Positions 1 to 8,452 of a stretch of 64,000 bases of DNA are shown here, one piece after another. Location: assembly GCF_001718415.1 (NCBI RefSeq), contig NZ_CP013377.1, positions 1,116,001 through 1,180,000 of the forward strand. The letters run 5' to 3'. The notes under the pieces were generated by a model. That model made no database searches. It was not told the origin of the DNA and saw only the letters and a list, made by a program, of their open reading frames with translations. The translations under genes and the position numbers were made by a program. The stretch is from Burkholderia pseudomultivorans (GTDB taxonomy: Bacteria; Pseudomonadota; Gammaproteobacteria; Burkholderiales; Burkholderiaceae). The stretch's first letter is position 1, and each line of letters opens with the position of its first letter.

Positions 1-1
1 T

Positions 2-1063
2 TCACCGCTCGCGCGCACGCTCGCGGCGCTCGTGCTGGCCAGCTTCTGCGTGCTGATCCCGGTCGGCATGTTCTCGCGCCGCTTCGACGAAGGCTGGCCC
101 GCGACGCTGTTCGGCTGGGCCGGCGCGCTCGCGATGGGCTTCTTCTCGTCGCTGCTGGTGCTGACCTTCCTGCGCGAGTTCGTGCTGCTCGGTGCGTTCC
201 TGTGGCGGCATCTGCCGGGCGCGGGCGCATGGACCGGCGCGGCGTCCGATACGGCGCGCGGCGTGCTGGTCGGCGCGCTGCTGGTCACGGCGATCGGCTT
301 CGTCGGCGCGCGGCGCACGGCGGCGGTCAGGCACGTGTCGATTCCGGTGGCGGGGCTGCCGCCGGCGCTCGACGGCCTGAAGATCGTGCAGCTGTCCGAC
401 ATCCACGTCGGGCCGACGATCAAGCGTCCCTACGTCGAGCGGATCGTGCGCGCGGTCAACGCGCTCGACGCCGACTGCGTCGTGGTGACGGGCGACGTGG
501 TCGACGGCTCGGTCGAGCGCCTGCGCGCGCATACGGCGCCGCTCGGGACGATGCGCTCGCGTCACGGCAGCTTTCTCGTGACGGGCAACCACGAGTACTA
601 CGCGGGTGCGCATGCGTGGATCGACGAATTCCGGCGCATCGGCCTGACGGTGCTGCTGAACGAGCACGTGCTGATCGAGCACGACGGCGCGCGCGCGGTG
701 CTCGCGGGCGTGACCGATTTCACCGCGGGCGGATTCGACCCGGCGCATCGCAGCGATCCGGCGCGTGCGCTGGCGGGCGCGCCGCCGGAAGTCGGCACGC
801 GGATCCTGCTCGCGCATCAGCCGCGCAGTGCGGAGCACGCGAACCGGGCCGGTTTCTCGGTGCAGTTGTCGGGGCATACGCACGGCGGCCAGTTCCTGCC
901 GTGGCCGCCGTTCGTGCGTCTGCAACAGCCCGTGATCGGCGGGCTCAGCCGTGTCGGCGACATGTGGCTCTATACGAGCCGCGGAACCGGGTACTGGGGG
1001 CCGCCGAACCGCTTCGGCGTGCCCTCCGAGATCACGCTGATCCGGCTCACGCGCGGCGCGTAG
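2..1063 (+). CDS. Membrane-anchored calcineurin-like metallophosphoesterase, 5'-truncated by window edge
   Basis: The frame is open to the left edge, so the true start lies outside the window; 353 residues are visible. Two or more hydrophobic segments in the first 100 residues suggest membrane anchoring. They precede a metallophosphoesterase domain with all the classical dimetal motifs in order: SDIHVG (about residue 133), GDVVDG, GNHEYY and the late GHTHGG. This is the architecture of the YkuE/YaeI group, which hydrolyses phosphoesters at the membrane. The natural substrate is unknown; some relatives act on UDP-diacylglucosamine-like lipids, but nothing here identifies that. The convergent neighbour (RutE-like) begins 14 bp beyond the stop. 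Confidence 0.85.
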   Translation, partial: SPLARTLAALVLASFCVLIPVGMFSRRFDEGWPATLFGWAGALAMGFFSSLLVLTFLREFVLLGAFLWRHLPGAGAWTGAASDTARGVLVGALLVTAIGFVGARRTAAVRHVSIPVAGLPPALDGLKIVQLSDIHVGPTIKRPYVERIVRAVNALDADCVVVTGDVVDGSVERLRAHTAPLGTMRSRHGSFLVTGNHEYYAGAHAWIDEFRRIGLTVLLNEHVLIEHDGARAVLAGVTDFTAGGFDPAHRSDPARALAGAPPEVGTRILLAHQPRSAEHANRAGFSVQLSGHTHGGQFLPWPPFVRLQQPVIGGLSRVGDMWLYTSRGTGYWGPPNRFGVPSEITLIRLTRGA

Positions 1064-1077
1064 GCGCCGCGTCCCGG

Positions 1078-1662
1078 TCAGGCGATGCGCGCGATATCGT
1101 CGAAATCGAAGCGCGGGCTGCGCGGGTGCAGGCCGGCCGGATCGCCGTAGCCAAGGTTCACGAGGAAGTTGGTCCGGATCGTGGTGCCCGCGAAGAATGC
1201 GGCGTCGACCTTCGCGGCGTCGAAGCCCGACATCGGGCCCGCGTCGAGGCCGAGCGCGCGGGCGGCCAGGATCAGGTAAGCGCCCTGCAGCGACGAATTG
1301 CGGAACGCGGTGGCCTCGATCAGCGCGTCGTTGCCGGCGAACCAGCTGCGCGCGTCGGCGTGCGGGAACAGCCGCGGCAGATGTTCGTGGAACGCGAGGT
1401 CCATGCCGACGATCACGGTGACGGGCGCGGCCATCGTCTTCGCGAGATTGCCTTCGGACAGCGCCGGTTTCAGGCGCGCCTTCGCGTCGGGCGACTTGAC
1501 GAACACGAAGCGGGCGGGGCTCGAGTTCGCCGAAGTCGGGCCGAATTTCGCCAGGTCGATCAGCCGGTGCAGCAGCGCGTCGTCGACAGGCTTGTCCTGC
1601 CACGCGTTGTGCGTGCGGGCCGTGAGGAACAACTGGTCGAGTGCGGAATCGGAGAGCGTCAT
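1078..1662 (-). CDS. rutE: RutE-family nitroreductase (probable malonic semialdehyde reductase)
   Basis: A 194-residue flavin-dependent nitroreductase-fold protein. It begins with the RutE-like segment ending in ARTHNAW and continues with [17 protein letters not shown], an ETTAFRN-equivalent ([15 protein letters not shown]) and GPMSGFD, all strongly reminiscent of E. coli RutE, which reduces malonic semialdehyde to 3-hydroxypropionate during pyrimidine catabolism. No other rut gene lies nearby, so a general nitro/quinone reductase role is also possible. I chose the ATG at 1660-1662 because homologues start at this point; a longer open frame upstream (to 2073) runs antisense through the AlkB gene and is not plausible. 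It converges on the phosphoesterase gene. Confidence 0.85.
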   Translation of the reverse strand: MTLSDSALDQLFLTARTHNAWQDKPVDDALLHRLIDLAKFGPTSANSSPARFVFVKSPDAKARLKPALSEGNLAKTMAAPVTVIVGMDLAFHEHLPRLFPHADARSWFAGNDALIEATAFRNSSLQGAYLILAARALGLDAGPMSGFDAAKVDAAFFAGTTIRTNFLVNLGYGDPAGLHPRSPRFDFDDIARIA

Positions 1663-1900
1663 GATGGGATCCGGGAAACAGCCGTCCGGCTCGCGCCGGA
1701 GGGCGTGGTGAAAAAGCGCGGCGCGCCGGCGGGCGGCGCGTTGCGACAGGCCGCGATGATAGCGTGATGCATGCCGGTTTGCCGCGGGCGGCCACGGCGC
1801 GCGGCGAGCGGCCGGCGCGAATGAGATCGCATGGCGGCGCCGCGCGCCCTTGGCTAGTATGCAGGCATGGCGTGTTCGCCCGTTCGCTGTCCCTATCCTC

Positions 1901-2506
1901 ATGTCGACGCCCGATCTTTTCGCCGATACACCCGTTCCCGACGTGGACTGGTATCCGGACTGGCTCGCGCTGCCGGACGCCGACCGCCTGCTGGCCGCGC
2001 TGATCGACGAGGTCGCGTGGCGGCAGGACACGATGCGCACGCCGCGCGGGCGCATTCCGTTGCCGCGGCTCACCGCATGGCAGGGCGAGCCCGATGCCGT
2101 CTACCTGTACTCGGGGATCCGCAACGTGCCGGCGCCGTGGACGCCCGCCGTGCTCGACCTGAAACGTGCGGTCGAGACGACCTGCGGCGCGCATTTCAAC
2201 AGCGTGCTGCTCAACCGCTATCGCAACGGGCAAGACAGCCTGGGCTGGCATGCGGACAACGAGCCCGAGCTCGGCGAGGCGCCGGTGATCGCCTCGGTGA
2301 GCCTCGGTGCGATGCGCGTGTTCGATCTCCGGCATCGCGCGACCGGCGTCACGCACGCGTATCGCCTGACGCACGGCAGCCTGCTCGTGATGCGCGGCCG
2401 CACCCAGGCCGAGTGGCAGCATCGCGTGCCGAAGGCGCCGGCCGTGCAGGGGGAGCGCGTCAACCTGACGTTCCGGCGCGTGATCGCTGGGGGATCGGGG
2501 CGGTAG
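1901..2506 (+). CDS. alkB: AlkB-like 2-oxoglutarate/Fe(II) DNA dealkylation dioxygenase
   Basis: About 201 residues. The 2OG-Fe(II) oxygenase signature is present: the iron ligands HAD in [10 protein letters not shown] (mid-protein), a distal His in WQHRVPK, and the 2-oxoglutarate-binding Arg in NLTFRR near the C-terminus. [18 protein letters not shown] is typical of the AlkB-homologue group that oxidatively removes methyl lesions such as 1-methyladenine and 3-methylcytosine. The frame is open back to 1850, but the ATG at 1901 (MSTPDLF) matches the usual compact N-terminus. It is a monocistronic gene between the divergent rutE and a small ORF. It could be an ALKBH2/3-type rather than an SOS/Ada-regulated AlkB; no Ada box is visible. 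Confidence 0.85.
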   Translation: MSTPDLFADTPVPDVDWYPDWLALPDADRLLAALIDEVAWRQDTMRTPRGRIPLPRLTAWQGEPDAVYLYSGIRNVPAPWTPAVLDLKRAVETTCGAHFNSVLLNRYRNGQDSLGWHADNEPELGEAPVIASVSLGAMRVFDLRHRATGVTHAYRLTHGSLLVMRGRTQAEWQHRVPKAPAVQGERVNLTFRRVIAGGSGR

Positions 2507-2821
2507 CGCGCGCCCGCCCGAACGCGACCTGTTTTTCCGGGCCACGGACGGCCGGCGACGGCAAGCGCCCGGACGTGCGGCACGTTGCCGCACGAGTGCG
2601 CCGCCGTGCCGTCGCACACCGCTCGGAGGGCCGTGCGACAAGGCTTGCAAGCGGATTCATCGACCGTGCGGTTCCGATAGATGAGTGAAACCTCTGATGG
2701 TGCGTCGCAACATTCCTTGACTAGACTATCGAATGGCTGAAGCGCGCCGATGTCCGGCGCAAGCCTTTTCGACATGCCCCGTGCGTTGCCGATGCAATGC
2801 GGACGGGCAGGAGCACACCGC

Positions 2822-3028
2822 GTGACCGTACTGGACCCATCCTTCGAACCCTCGCTGCACGTCTTCGAACAAGACGGCGGATGGCAATGGGCGCTGACGG
2901 TGAAGCGGGCGACCGGGGTCGGCGTCAAGGTCGTGGCGTTCAGCCGGGAAGGCTTCCGGGGCGAGGCCGAAGCGTACGCGGCGGGCCAGCGCGCCCGTGC
3001 CGAGTACGACGCCGCCGTGATCGCCTGA
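2822..3028 (+). CDS. Small hypothetical protein (68 aa)
   Basis: I do not recognise a family. The frame is open from 2750, but a good ribosome-binding site (AGGAG at 2809-2813) lies eight bases before the GTG at 2822. I therefore start there, giving 68 residues. The product is soluble and mixed alpha/beta looking, with a central KVVAFSREGFRGEAEAYAAG stretch, no signal peptide and no membrane segment. Codon use fits the neighbourhood. A -35-like TTGACT lies at 2717-2722. It stands alone between alkB and the IclR gene, both on the same strand but with gaps of several hundred bases. Confidence 0.5.
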   Translation: MTVLDPSFEPSLHVFEQDGGWQWALTVKRATGVGVKVVAFSREGFRGEAEAYAAGQRARAEYDAAVIA

Positions 3029-3352
3029 GCGCGGCGCCCGCTTCGGGTGGCGGCGCAACCGGCGCGCGCCGGGTTCCCGTATACGCGCACACGAGGCGGC
3101 CGCCGGCGCACTGCGCGCGGCCCGTGCGCGTTCGATGCGGCCTGCGGTGGGCAGTCCCGTCTATCGCTGATATCCTTTCAATCGCGTCAGCCTATGCGGC
3201 CGGCGCCGCGTCGCGCCGCGCACCGTCGGTCGGCGCGAGCGGCCCGCGAGCCGGATCGTGTTGATCCGGCCGAAGCGGCATTCCATAATCCTTCATCGCG
3301 GATATCTCTTGAACGAATTCATTTCGTCCATGTGCACTGGGGCAACACTACG
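3029..3352. other. Intergenic stretch upstream of IclR regulator
   Basis: A 324-bp gap. It presumably holds the promoter of the IclR gene, but I see no clear -35/-10 pair and no copy of the GTTCC-N6-GGAAC operator found at 6371 and 6655. The last 60 bases are relatively AT-rich (around 3290-3320), which would suit a promoter. Nothing else is supportable. Confidence 0.4.
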
Positions 3353-4294
3353 ATGAGCGGCGTACCGAAACTGCCGGCACGGCGGGCCAGCGCATCGCGC
3401 GCGACGGCCGGCGAGGCCGCCGGCGACGCGCCGCCGCACGCGGCGGCCGACGACGAGTCGTCCGGCGGCGCATCGTCCTATCTGGTGCCGGGGCTCGAGC
3501 GCGGGCTGCGGATTCTCGCGGAATTCTCCGCGCGCGAGCCGGTGCTCGGCGCGCCCGAACTGTCGAAGCGGATCGGCATCCCGCGCACGACGACGTTCCG
3601 GCTGCTGCAGACGCTCGAGGCGCTCGGCTTTCTCGAACGCGTGAACGGCGACCGTTATTTCCGGCTCGGCGTCGGCGTGCTGCGGCTCGGCTTCGAATAC
3701 CTGAATTCGCTCGAACTGACCGATCTCGGTACGCCCGTGCTCGAACGGCTGCGCGACGCGACCGGTTTCTCGACGCACCTGCTGATCCGCGACCAGCGCG
3801 ATGTCGTGTTCGTCGCGAAAGCGCAGAGCAATGCGTCGATGTTCGGCTCGGTGAAGGTGCATGTCGGCACGCGGCTGCCGGCGCACGCGACGGTCCACGG
3901 CCACGTGCTGATGGGCGACCTCACGCGCGACGCACTGCGCCAGCTCTATCCGGAAAAACGGCTCGAACAGTTCACCGAGCGCACGCCGGGCACCGTCGAC
4001 GAACTGTACGAACGCGTGCGCCACTATGCGCGGCTCGGCTACGCCGTCAGCGAGGCCGCGTTCGAAAGCGGCATCTCGGCCGTCACCGCGCCGGTGCGCG
4101 ACCATTCGGGTTCGATCGTCGCGGCGATCACGGCGACGGTGCCGCGCTCGGAGATCGGCGAGGCGGGCGAGAAGGAGCGGCTTGTCGAGCTGGTGTGCGG
4201 TGCGGCGGTCGATCTGTCGCAGCGCCTGAACTATCGTCCGCTCGAGAGCGATCCGACCTTCGCGCATGCGCGCCACAAGGTCGCGATGTTCTGA
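3353..4294 (+). CDS. IclR-family transcriptional regulator (copy 1)
   Basis: A 313-residue protein: a disordered Ala/Arg-rich N-terminus of about 45 residues, an N-terminal winged helix (LGAPELSKRIGIPRTTTFR is the recognition region) and the IclR effector-binding domain from about residue 120, including THLLIRDQRDVVFVAK and LPAHATVHGHVLMGD. IclR proteins of this type (PcaR/PobR group) bind aromatic acids and control catabolic operons. It is strikingly similar by eye to the IclR at 10674 inside the catabolic operon, apart from the extra N-terminus. That implies duplication or common ancestry and control of the same or a related pathway. The ATG at 3353 was chosen although the frame is open upstream. 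It is followed by a strong terminator at 4404-4441 and the first intron copy. Confidence 0.88.
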   Translation: MSGVPKLPARRASASRATAGEAAGDAPPHAAADDESSGGASSYLVPGLERGLRILAEFSAREPVLGAPELSKRIGIPRTTTFRLLQTLEALGFLERVNGDRYFRLGVGVLRLGFEYLNSLELTDLGTPVLERLRDATGFSTHLLIRDQRDVVFVAKAQSNASMFGSVKVHVGTRLPAHATVHGHVLMGDLTRDALRQLYPEKRLEQFTERTPGTVDELYERVRHYARLGYAVSEAAFESGISAVTAPVRDHSGSIVAAITATVPRSEIGEAGEKERLVELVCGAAVDLSQRLNYRPLESDPTFAHARHKVAMF

Positions 4295-4403
4295 CTGTGC
4301 CGACGCGGCTCGGGCGCGTCGCGCCTCGCGCGATGAACGAACAACGGCTCGCGTGAACCGACTCCCGGGACTGGGATAGGCTGCGCATGCGGCTCAACCA
4401 ATG

Positions 4404-4441
4404 AAGGCCGGGCCCTGTCTTGTACAGGGCCCGGCCTTTTT
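4404..4441 (+). terminator. Intrinsic terminator of the IclR gene; intron insertion target
   Basis: A perfect 15-bp stem (4404-4418 pairing with 4424-4438, loop CTTGT) ends in a T-run at 4437-4441. It would terminate the IclR transcript. The group II intron begins four bases after the T-run, the position used by class C introns. Confidence 0.9.
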
Positions 4442-4444
4442 GTT

Positions 4445-5095
4445 GTGCGCCCAGCATGGGCGCACTCCTGCGGGTGAAAGTCCCGCCATAAGCTGGTCAT
4501 GGCGAATGAAGTGAAGCGCAACTGCATGAGGGCGACCGAGTGTGGGGAGGAAGCGTGGAGCGTAAATCGCGAGCCGATGGACAAGAACCGTATAGAAGGC
4601 GCTGCCGAGCAGGGCGAGCGGGCAACAAACCGCAAAGCTCTCGTGACCAAAGCGAAGCGGCGTAAATACGGCGGTTGTGCGATGAAGGAGTGCGTTCTTA
4701 CCTGGGGAGATCTCGCCTTGTGCCTGAAAGGGCGACGGTGCAGACCGGAGCGAGAAGTCAGCAGAGGCCGTAGTAGTGAGGTGGTGTGGCCGGGAAGGCT
4801 AAAGCTGCCAGCGAAGGGCCGAAGGAATGGGAGGGCAAGCCCTCTGGTTCTCGGAAGTGAATAGCCTCAGATGTTCGCGTAAGTGAAGCTCGCCGAACGG
4901 TGGATAGGGTGAAGCCCGACAGGCCCAGGCAGCGAGGAATCAGTTTCGGTGAAGCAGACAACAGCGAACCTGGGTGTCGGGTCGGGAGCAACACAAGCCC
5001 GGCAACCTCAACCATTCCAACCGCCCGGTGCGGACCCGCATGCCGGGTGGTGTGGGAGGGGATCGGTCAGGTTAACTGACCGCCCCTATCCCGAT
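4445..5095 (+). mobile_element. ORF-less group II intron (class C-like), copy 1
   Basis: A 651-bp element beginning GTGCGCCCAGCATGGGCG, a canonical group II 5' end, and ending CCCGAT. Domain V folds at about 5019-5052: stems ACC/GGU and GCCCGG/CCGGGU, a two-base bulge UG at 5041-5042 and an apical UGCG/CGCA stem, with a CGC catalytic triad as in class C. Domain VI follows: stem 5065-5070/5076-5081, with an unpaired A at 5088, seven bases before the 3' end, as branch-point candidate. The internal segment contains the motif ACCTGGGGAGATCT and the AGAAGTCAGCAGA region shared with class C ribozymes. No reverse transcriptase/maturase is encoded; the only long frame (4499-4864) lies in ribozyme sequence. 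It inserts just after the terminator stem, on the sense strand, which is class C behaviour. It is apparently identical to the copy at 20090-20740. Confidence 0.85.
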
Positions 5096-5190
5096 TCGGG
5101 CATCCGGCCCGGTCGCGGCCGCTCGACGCGGCGCACGCGTAACCGGCCGGCGCGCCCGCAGAGCCCGCAACGACGCGCGCCTGCGCGACC

Positions 5191-6270
5191 TCAGAACGAG
5201 TGGTGGATCCCGGCCAGCACGACGACCTGGTTCGCGGTGCTCGACACGCCGGCCGTGAAGAACGCCGCGTGCGCGCCGCCCGAGGCATGCTCGTACAGCA
5301 CGTTCGCGTAGAGCTGCGTGCGCTTGGACAGCGCGTAGATGTCGCCGAGCTCGAACTGCGTCCAGCGGCGGCCCGACAGCGTCGTCGTCGCGGCGCCGCC
5401 GGCGATCGTGTTGAATGCGCTGCTGCGATAGTTCACGCCCGCGTCGTAGCTCTGGAACGTGTCGGAATAGCCGTTCGACTGCATCTTGGTGCGCGTGTAG
5501 AGGCCGTGCACGAGGAAGTCGCCGAACTGGTACGACGCGCCCGCGCCGATGTTCTCGACCTTGTTCGCGATATAGCCGTTCGCGGTGTTCTGCCCCTGGA
5601 ACGAGGCGATCCCCGTCTGGCTGATCAGGATCGAGCGATCGTGCTCGTTCGAATAGACGGCGGACGCCTTGAACGGGCCGTTTGCATAGTTCAGCGCGAC
5701 GCCGACCGACTTGCCGGTCGAGAAGTTCGTCGTATTGCCGAGCGCCATCGTCGCCGCGGCCGAGAAACCGGCGAAGCTCGGCGAGCGGTACTTGACCGAA
5801 TTGTTGTACGGCACGTTGCCGGTCGCCGCGAGCCCGTCGATGTTGCCGGGGTGGAACGCGTACCAGCTCATCGCGAGATAGGCGGTGCTGAGCGGATCGA
5901 GATAGTCGAACGACAGCGGCGTCTGGCGGCCGAGCGTCAGCGTGCCGTAACGCTCCGAGCTGAGGCCGACGAATGCCGCGCGATTCCAGATCGTGTTCGC
6001 GGTCGCGAACTGGCCGTTGTTCGTATAGAAGCCGTTTTCGAGCTGGAAGATCGCCGACAGGCCGCCGCCCAGATCCTCCTTGCCTTTCAGGCCCCAGCGA
6101 TCGGGCTGCGTATTGCCCTGGATCATCGCCCATTTTGCGTGCCCGCCGGCGTTGTTGACGTACGCAATGCCGGCATCGAGGCTGCCGTACAGCACCACGC
6201 TGCTCTGCGCCCATGCGCCCGACACGGCGCCCATCCCGATGACTGCTGCTGCTACCGCATGCTTGACCAT
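5191..6270 (-). CDS. Gram-negative outer-membrane porin (OmpC-like)
   Basis: A 359-residue protein with a signal peptide of about 21 residues ending AWA, cleaved before QSSVVLYGSLDAG, the typical mature start of betaproteobacterial 16-strand porins. It has alternating amphipathic strands, a GLKGKEDLGGGLSAIFQLE segment and the C-terminal Phe (HHSF) recognised by the BAM machinery. The start is fixed by AGGAGA a few bases upstream of the ATG at 6268-6270. It is transcribed divergently from the Rieske operon, and both promoters share the same operator, so it very likely admits the operon's substrate. Its 3' end faces the intron copy 95 bp away. Confidence 0.93.
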   Translation of the reverse strand: MVKHAVAAAVIGMGAVSGAWAQSSVVLYGSLDAGIAYVNNAGGHAKWAMIQGNTQPDRWGLKGKEDLGGGLSAIFQLENGFYTNNGQFATANTIWNRAAFVGLSSERYGTLTLGRQTPLSFDYLDPLSTAYLAMSWYAFHPGNIDGLAATGNVPYNNSVKYRSPSFAGFSAAATMALGNTTNFSTGKSVGVALNYANGPFKASAVYSNEHDRSILISQTGIASFQGQNTANGYIANKVENIGAGASYQFGDFLVHGLYTRTKMQSNGYSDTFQSYDAGVNYRSSAFNTIAGGAATTTLSGRRWTQFELGDIYALSKRTQLYANVLYEHASGGAHAAFFTAGVSSTANQVVVLAGIHHSF

Positions 6271-6370
6271 GTGATCTCCTGACTCTCCAACCGAATGAAA
6301 ACGAGCCGTGGCGGCGCGCGAAAGGACGACCAGCCGTCACGCGGTTCCACTGCCGGATGGGCTTTTTATT

Positions 6371-6386
6371 GTTCCATATAAGGAAC
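6371..6386 (-). promoter_or_regulatory. Operator GTTCC-N6-GGAAC at the porin promoter
   Basis: A perfect inverted repeat, GTTCC ATATAA GGAAC. On the minus strand a TATACT hexamer (6408-6413) lies upstream, which places the site roughly 15-30 bases downstream of the predicted start of the porin transcript. It matches the site at 6655-6672 in sequence, spacing and placement. A regulator of the IclR family encoded at 3353 or 10674 is the obvious candidate. Occupancy there should block transcription. Confidence 0.65.
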
Positions 6387-6407
6387 GATGTGCCTCTGAT
6401 GGAATGG

Positions 6408-6436
6408 AGTATAGAGGCGGTGGATGGCTGGAAAAA
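6408..6436 (-). promoter_or_regulatory. Putative porin promoter
   Basis: The minus strand reads TATACT at 6413-6408 as -10. A T-rich hexamer (TTTTTC, 6436-6431) is 17 bases upstream, a poor -35. A weak -35 would suit regulated expression. This is prediction only. Confidence 0.4.
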
Positions 6437-6608
6437 AATAAATTTTTCGGGTCGGAAGCATTCGAAAGCGATGCAAGCCGGCGGCGCGGGATGTCGGCCA
6501 GGAGGCCGTAAATCCTCGTAGTAGAAGAAAAAAGCACGCACGGCGCACGGCACTCGGGCGACCGCCGATTTGTCGGTCGGTGTTTTCCCTAGGACGAGCA
6601 GCTTTTTG

Positions 6609-6637
6609 TTTTGCTCGTGGAAAGTCGCTCCTATAAT
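6609..6637 (+). promoter_or_regulatory. Predicted promoter of the Rieske/meta-cleavage operon
   Basis: A perfect TATAAT -10 lies at 6632-6637 with a TTTTGC/TTGCTC -35 region at 6609-6616 (15-17-base spacer). The predicted start is near 6644, about 60 bases before the ferredoxin ATG. The IclR-type operator begins around +11. Confidence 0.6.
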
Positions 6638-6654
6638 CACCATCCATAAACTGA

Positions 6655-6672
6655 TGTTCCTGATATGGAACA
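6655..6672 (+). promoter_or_regulatory. Operator TGTTCC-N6-GGAACA at the catabolic promoter
   Basis: A perfect 18-bp inverted repeat with a six-base centre TGATAT, lying between the TATAAT box and the ribosome-binding site of the first gene. It is the same half-site and spacing as at 6371-6386. Position downstream of -10 predicts repression that is relieved by an inducer, probably the aromatic substrate or an intermediate. Confidence 0.7.
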
Positions 6673-6704
6673 AATCGAGAGTCGATCAGAAGGAAGGGTG
6701 TGAG

Positions 6705-7022
6705 ATGTCTGAACAATGGGTTTGCGCCGGACACGCCGGCGCGCTGTCGGAAGACACGCCGATCGAGTTCAAGCGGACCGACGGCGTCGAGATCGGGATC
6801 TATCGCGTCGGCGACGAGGTGTATGCGCTCGAGAACGTATGCCCGCATGCGTACGCGCTGCTGACGCAGGGCTTCGTCGACGAGGGCACGGTCGAGTGCC
6901 CGCTGCACGAGGCCGTGTTCGACATCAGGACGGGCGAGTGCCTGAAGGGGCCGGGCGGGCGGGCGCTGAAGCAGTACGCGGTGCGCCTCGCCGGCGAGGA
7001 AATCCAGATCAAGGTGGAATGA
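6705..7022 (+). CDS. Rieske [2Fe-2S] ferredoxin, first gene of the catabolic operon
   Basis: 105 residues forming a single Rieske domain. Cluster ligands are C46-x-H48 and C65-x2-H68 (CPHAY...CPLHEAVFD). It transfers electrons from the reductase encoded at 17348 to the terminal oxygenase at 7382, making a three-component Rieske system. The ATG at 6705 is preceded by AAGGAAGG. The stop at 7022 lies one base before the start of the next gene, indicating translational coupling. Its size and sequence are typical of NdoA/BphF-type ferredoxins. The specific pathway cannot be inferred from this protein alone. Confidence 0.93.
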   Translation: MSEQWVCAGHAGALSEDTPIEFKRTDGVEIGIYRVGDEVYALENVCPHAYALLTQGFVDEGTVECPLHEAVFDIRTGECLKGPGGRALKQYAVRLAGEEIQIKVE

Positions 7023-7023
7023 C

Positions 7024-7335
7024 ATGAAAGAAGCGACCGTCAACTTCAACCCGTTCCTGAAGCCGTGGGTGGCGCCGCAGCCGAACAACGTCGCGGGCAA
7101 GGGGCAGATCGAGATCCCCGGTCAGGTCGAGAACCGCGTCTGGCAGACCCGCAAGGCCGAGCCGACGCAGTACGAGAACGACCTCGGCGACGCGCTCGAA
7201 CGCGTGTTCGAGTCGGGCGCAACCGAACTGGACGATGTCGTCGCGGGCCTGAACCGCATCGGCTTTCGCACGCCGGACGGCGCGCCGTGGACCGCCGAGC
7301 GCTTCCGCGCCGAAATGGCCTCGCTCGCGGAATGA
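7024..7335 (+). CDS. Small recombinase-like HTH-domain protein of the Rieske operon
   Basis: 103 residues, no signal peptide, no membrane segment and no beta-subunit (SnoaL/NTF2-like) signature. The C-terminal half is a helical stretch (YENDLGDALERVFESG, then LDDVVAGLNRIGFRTPDGAPWTAERF). It resembles the recombinase-like helix-turn-helix domain found as small proteins beside some Rieske oxygenase genes; the NRIGFRTPDGAPWTAERFR segment is the strongest resemblance, since serine recombinases use a similar module. It lies between ferredoxin and oxygenase with a 1-bp gap upstream. A role in oxygenase assembly, or as a DNA-binding switch, is speculation. No function is established to my knowledge. 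Confidence 0.7.
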   Translation: MKEATVNFNPFLKPWVAPQPNNVAGKGQIEIPGQVENRVWQTRKAEPTQYENDLGDALERVFESGATELDDVVAGLNRIGFRTPDGAPWTAERFRAEMASLAE

Positions 7336-7381
7336 CCGCGCCAAGCGCCGACCCGACGACAACCGCATCCGGAGCACACTG

Positions 7382-8452
7382 ATGACGTCCCCCGCACAAC
7401 ACGCTTCCCAACACGACCCGGTCCGTGCCTATCTCGACCGCGGCATCAAGAACTTCTGGTATCCCGTCGCGCCGAGCTGGCAGGTGTCGAACGCGCCGGT
7501 GGGCCTGACGCGCCTGTCCGAGCAGATCGTGCTGTGGCGCGACCAGGACGGCAAGGTTCACGCGCTCGAGGATCGCTGCCCGCACCGCGGCGCGCGCCTG
7601 TCGCTCGGCTGGAATCTCGGCGGCAATCTCGCCTGCTGGTACCACGGCATCGAAGTCGACGGCAGCGGCACGGTCAACAAGGTGCCGGCCGTCGCGAACT
7701 GTCCGCTCGAAGGCACCCGGTGCGTGAAGTCGTACCCGGTCGAGGAGAAGGCCGGCGCGATCTTCCTGTGGTTCGGCGACGAAGCGCACGCGGAGCCGGC
7801 GCCGCTGAACCTGCCGGAGGAACTGGTCGCCGACGAATACGCGCACTTCCTGTGCGTGTCGAACTGGAAGTGCAATTACCAGTACGCGATCGACAACGTG
7901 ATGGACCCGATGCACGGCGCGTACCTGCACGCGACCTCGCACTCGATGGCCGAAGGCGACAAGCAGGCCGAGATGCGCGTGCGCAAGACGGAAACGGGCC
8001 TGATGTTCGAGAAGATCGGCCAGCGCGACGTGAACTTCGACTGGGTCGAGCTCGGCGACACGGGCTGCCTGTGGATGCGCCTCGCGATCCCGTACAAGCA
8101 GAAATTCGGCCCGGGCGGCAGCTTCGGGATCATCGGCTTCGCGACGCCGGTCGACGACGACCACTGCCAGGTCTATTTCTGGCGCACCCGCAAGGTCAGC
8201 GGCTGGCAGCGCGACGTGTGGCGCTTCATGTACCGCAACCGCCTCGAAGGCCTGCACTGGGACGTGCTCGAGCAGGACCGCTACGTCCTCGAAAGCCTCG
8301 CGCCGAATGCGCGCGATCACGAATACCTGTACCAGCACGACGTCGGCATCACGCGCGTGCGCCGGATGCTGCGCCAGCGCGCGCAGGAACATCTGTCCGC
8401 GCTCGACGCGCACCGCGCGGCGCAGGCCGCATCGGAGCCGGCGAATGGCTGA
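7382..8452 (+). CDS. Rieske non-heme iron oxygenase, alpha subunit (phthalate/vanillate-oxygenase type)
   Basis: 356 residues. N-terminal Rieske domain: C66-x-H68 and C85-x2-H88 (CPHRGARL...CWYHG). The C-terminal catalytic domain carries the mononuclear iron site: N172/D175 followed by H178 and H183 (NVMDPMHGAYLH). D175 would be the bridging Asp. The length and the absence of a beta-subunit gene suggest an alpha-3 homotrimer like phthalate 4,5-dioxygenase, vanillate O-demethylase or carbazole dioxygenase. It would dihydroxylate, hydroxylate or demethylate an aromatic acid with electrons from the ferredoxin at 6705 and the reductase at 17348. It overlaps the following SDR by 8 bp. The substrate is unknown. 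Confidence 0.92.
   Translation: MTSPAQHASQHDPVRAYLDRGIKNFWYPVAPSWQVSNAPVGLTRLSEQIVLWRDQDGKVHALEDRCPHRGARLSLGWNLGGNLACWYHGIEVDGSGTVNKVPAVANCPLEGTRCVKSYPVEEKAGAIFLWFGDEAHAEPAPLNLPEELVADEYAHFLCVSNWKCNYQYAIDNVMDPMHGAYLHATSHSMAEGDKQAEMRVRKTETGLMFEKIGQRDVNFDWVELGDTGCLWMRLAIPYKQKFGPGGSFGIIGFATPVDDDHCQVYFWRTRKVSGWQRDVWRFMYRNRLEGLHWDVLEQDRYVLESLAPNARDHEYLYQHDVGITRVRRMLRQRAQEHLSALDAHRAAQAASEPANG

Noticed and set aside
2..2650. 882-codon minus-strand frame over the first genes
   Set aside because: Low-complexity shadow of metallophosphoesterase, rutE and alkB regions.
4499..4864. 121-codon frame inside the intron (and its copy at 20144)
   Set aside because: Lies in ribozyme domains, has no RT, maturase or known domain; it is identical in both copies because the intron is duplicated.
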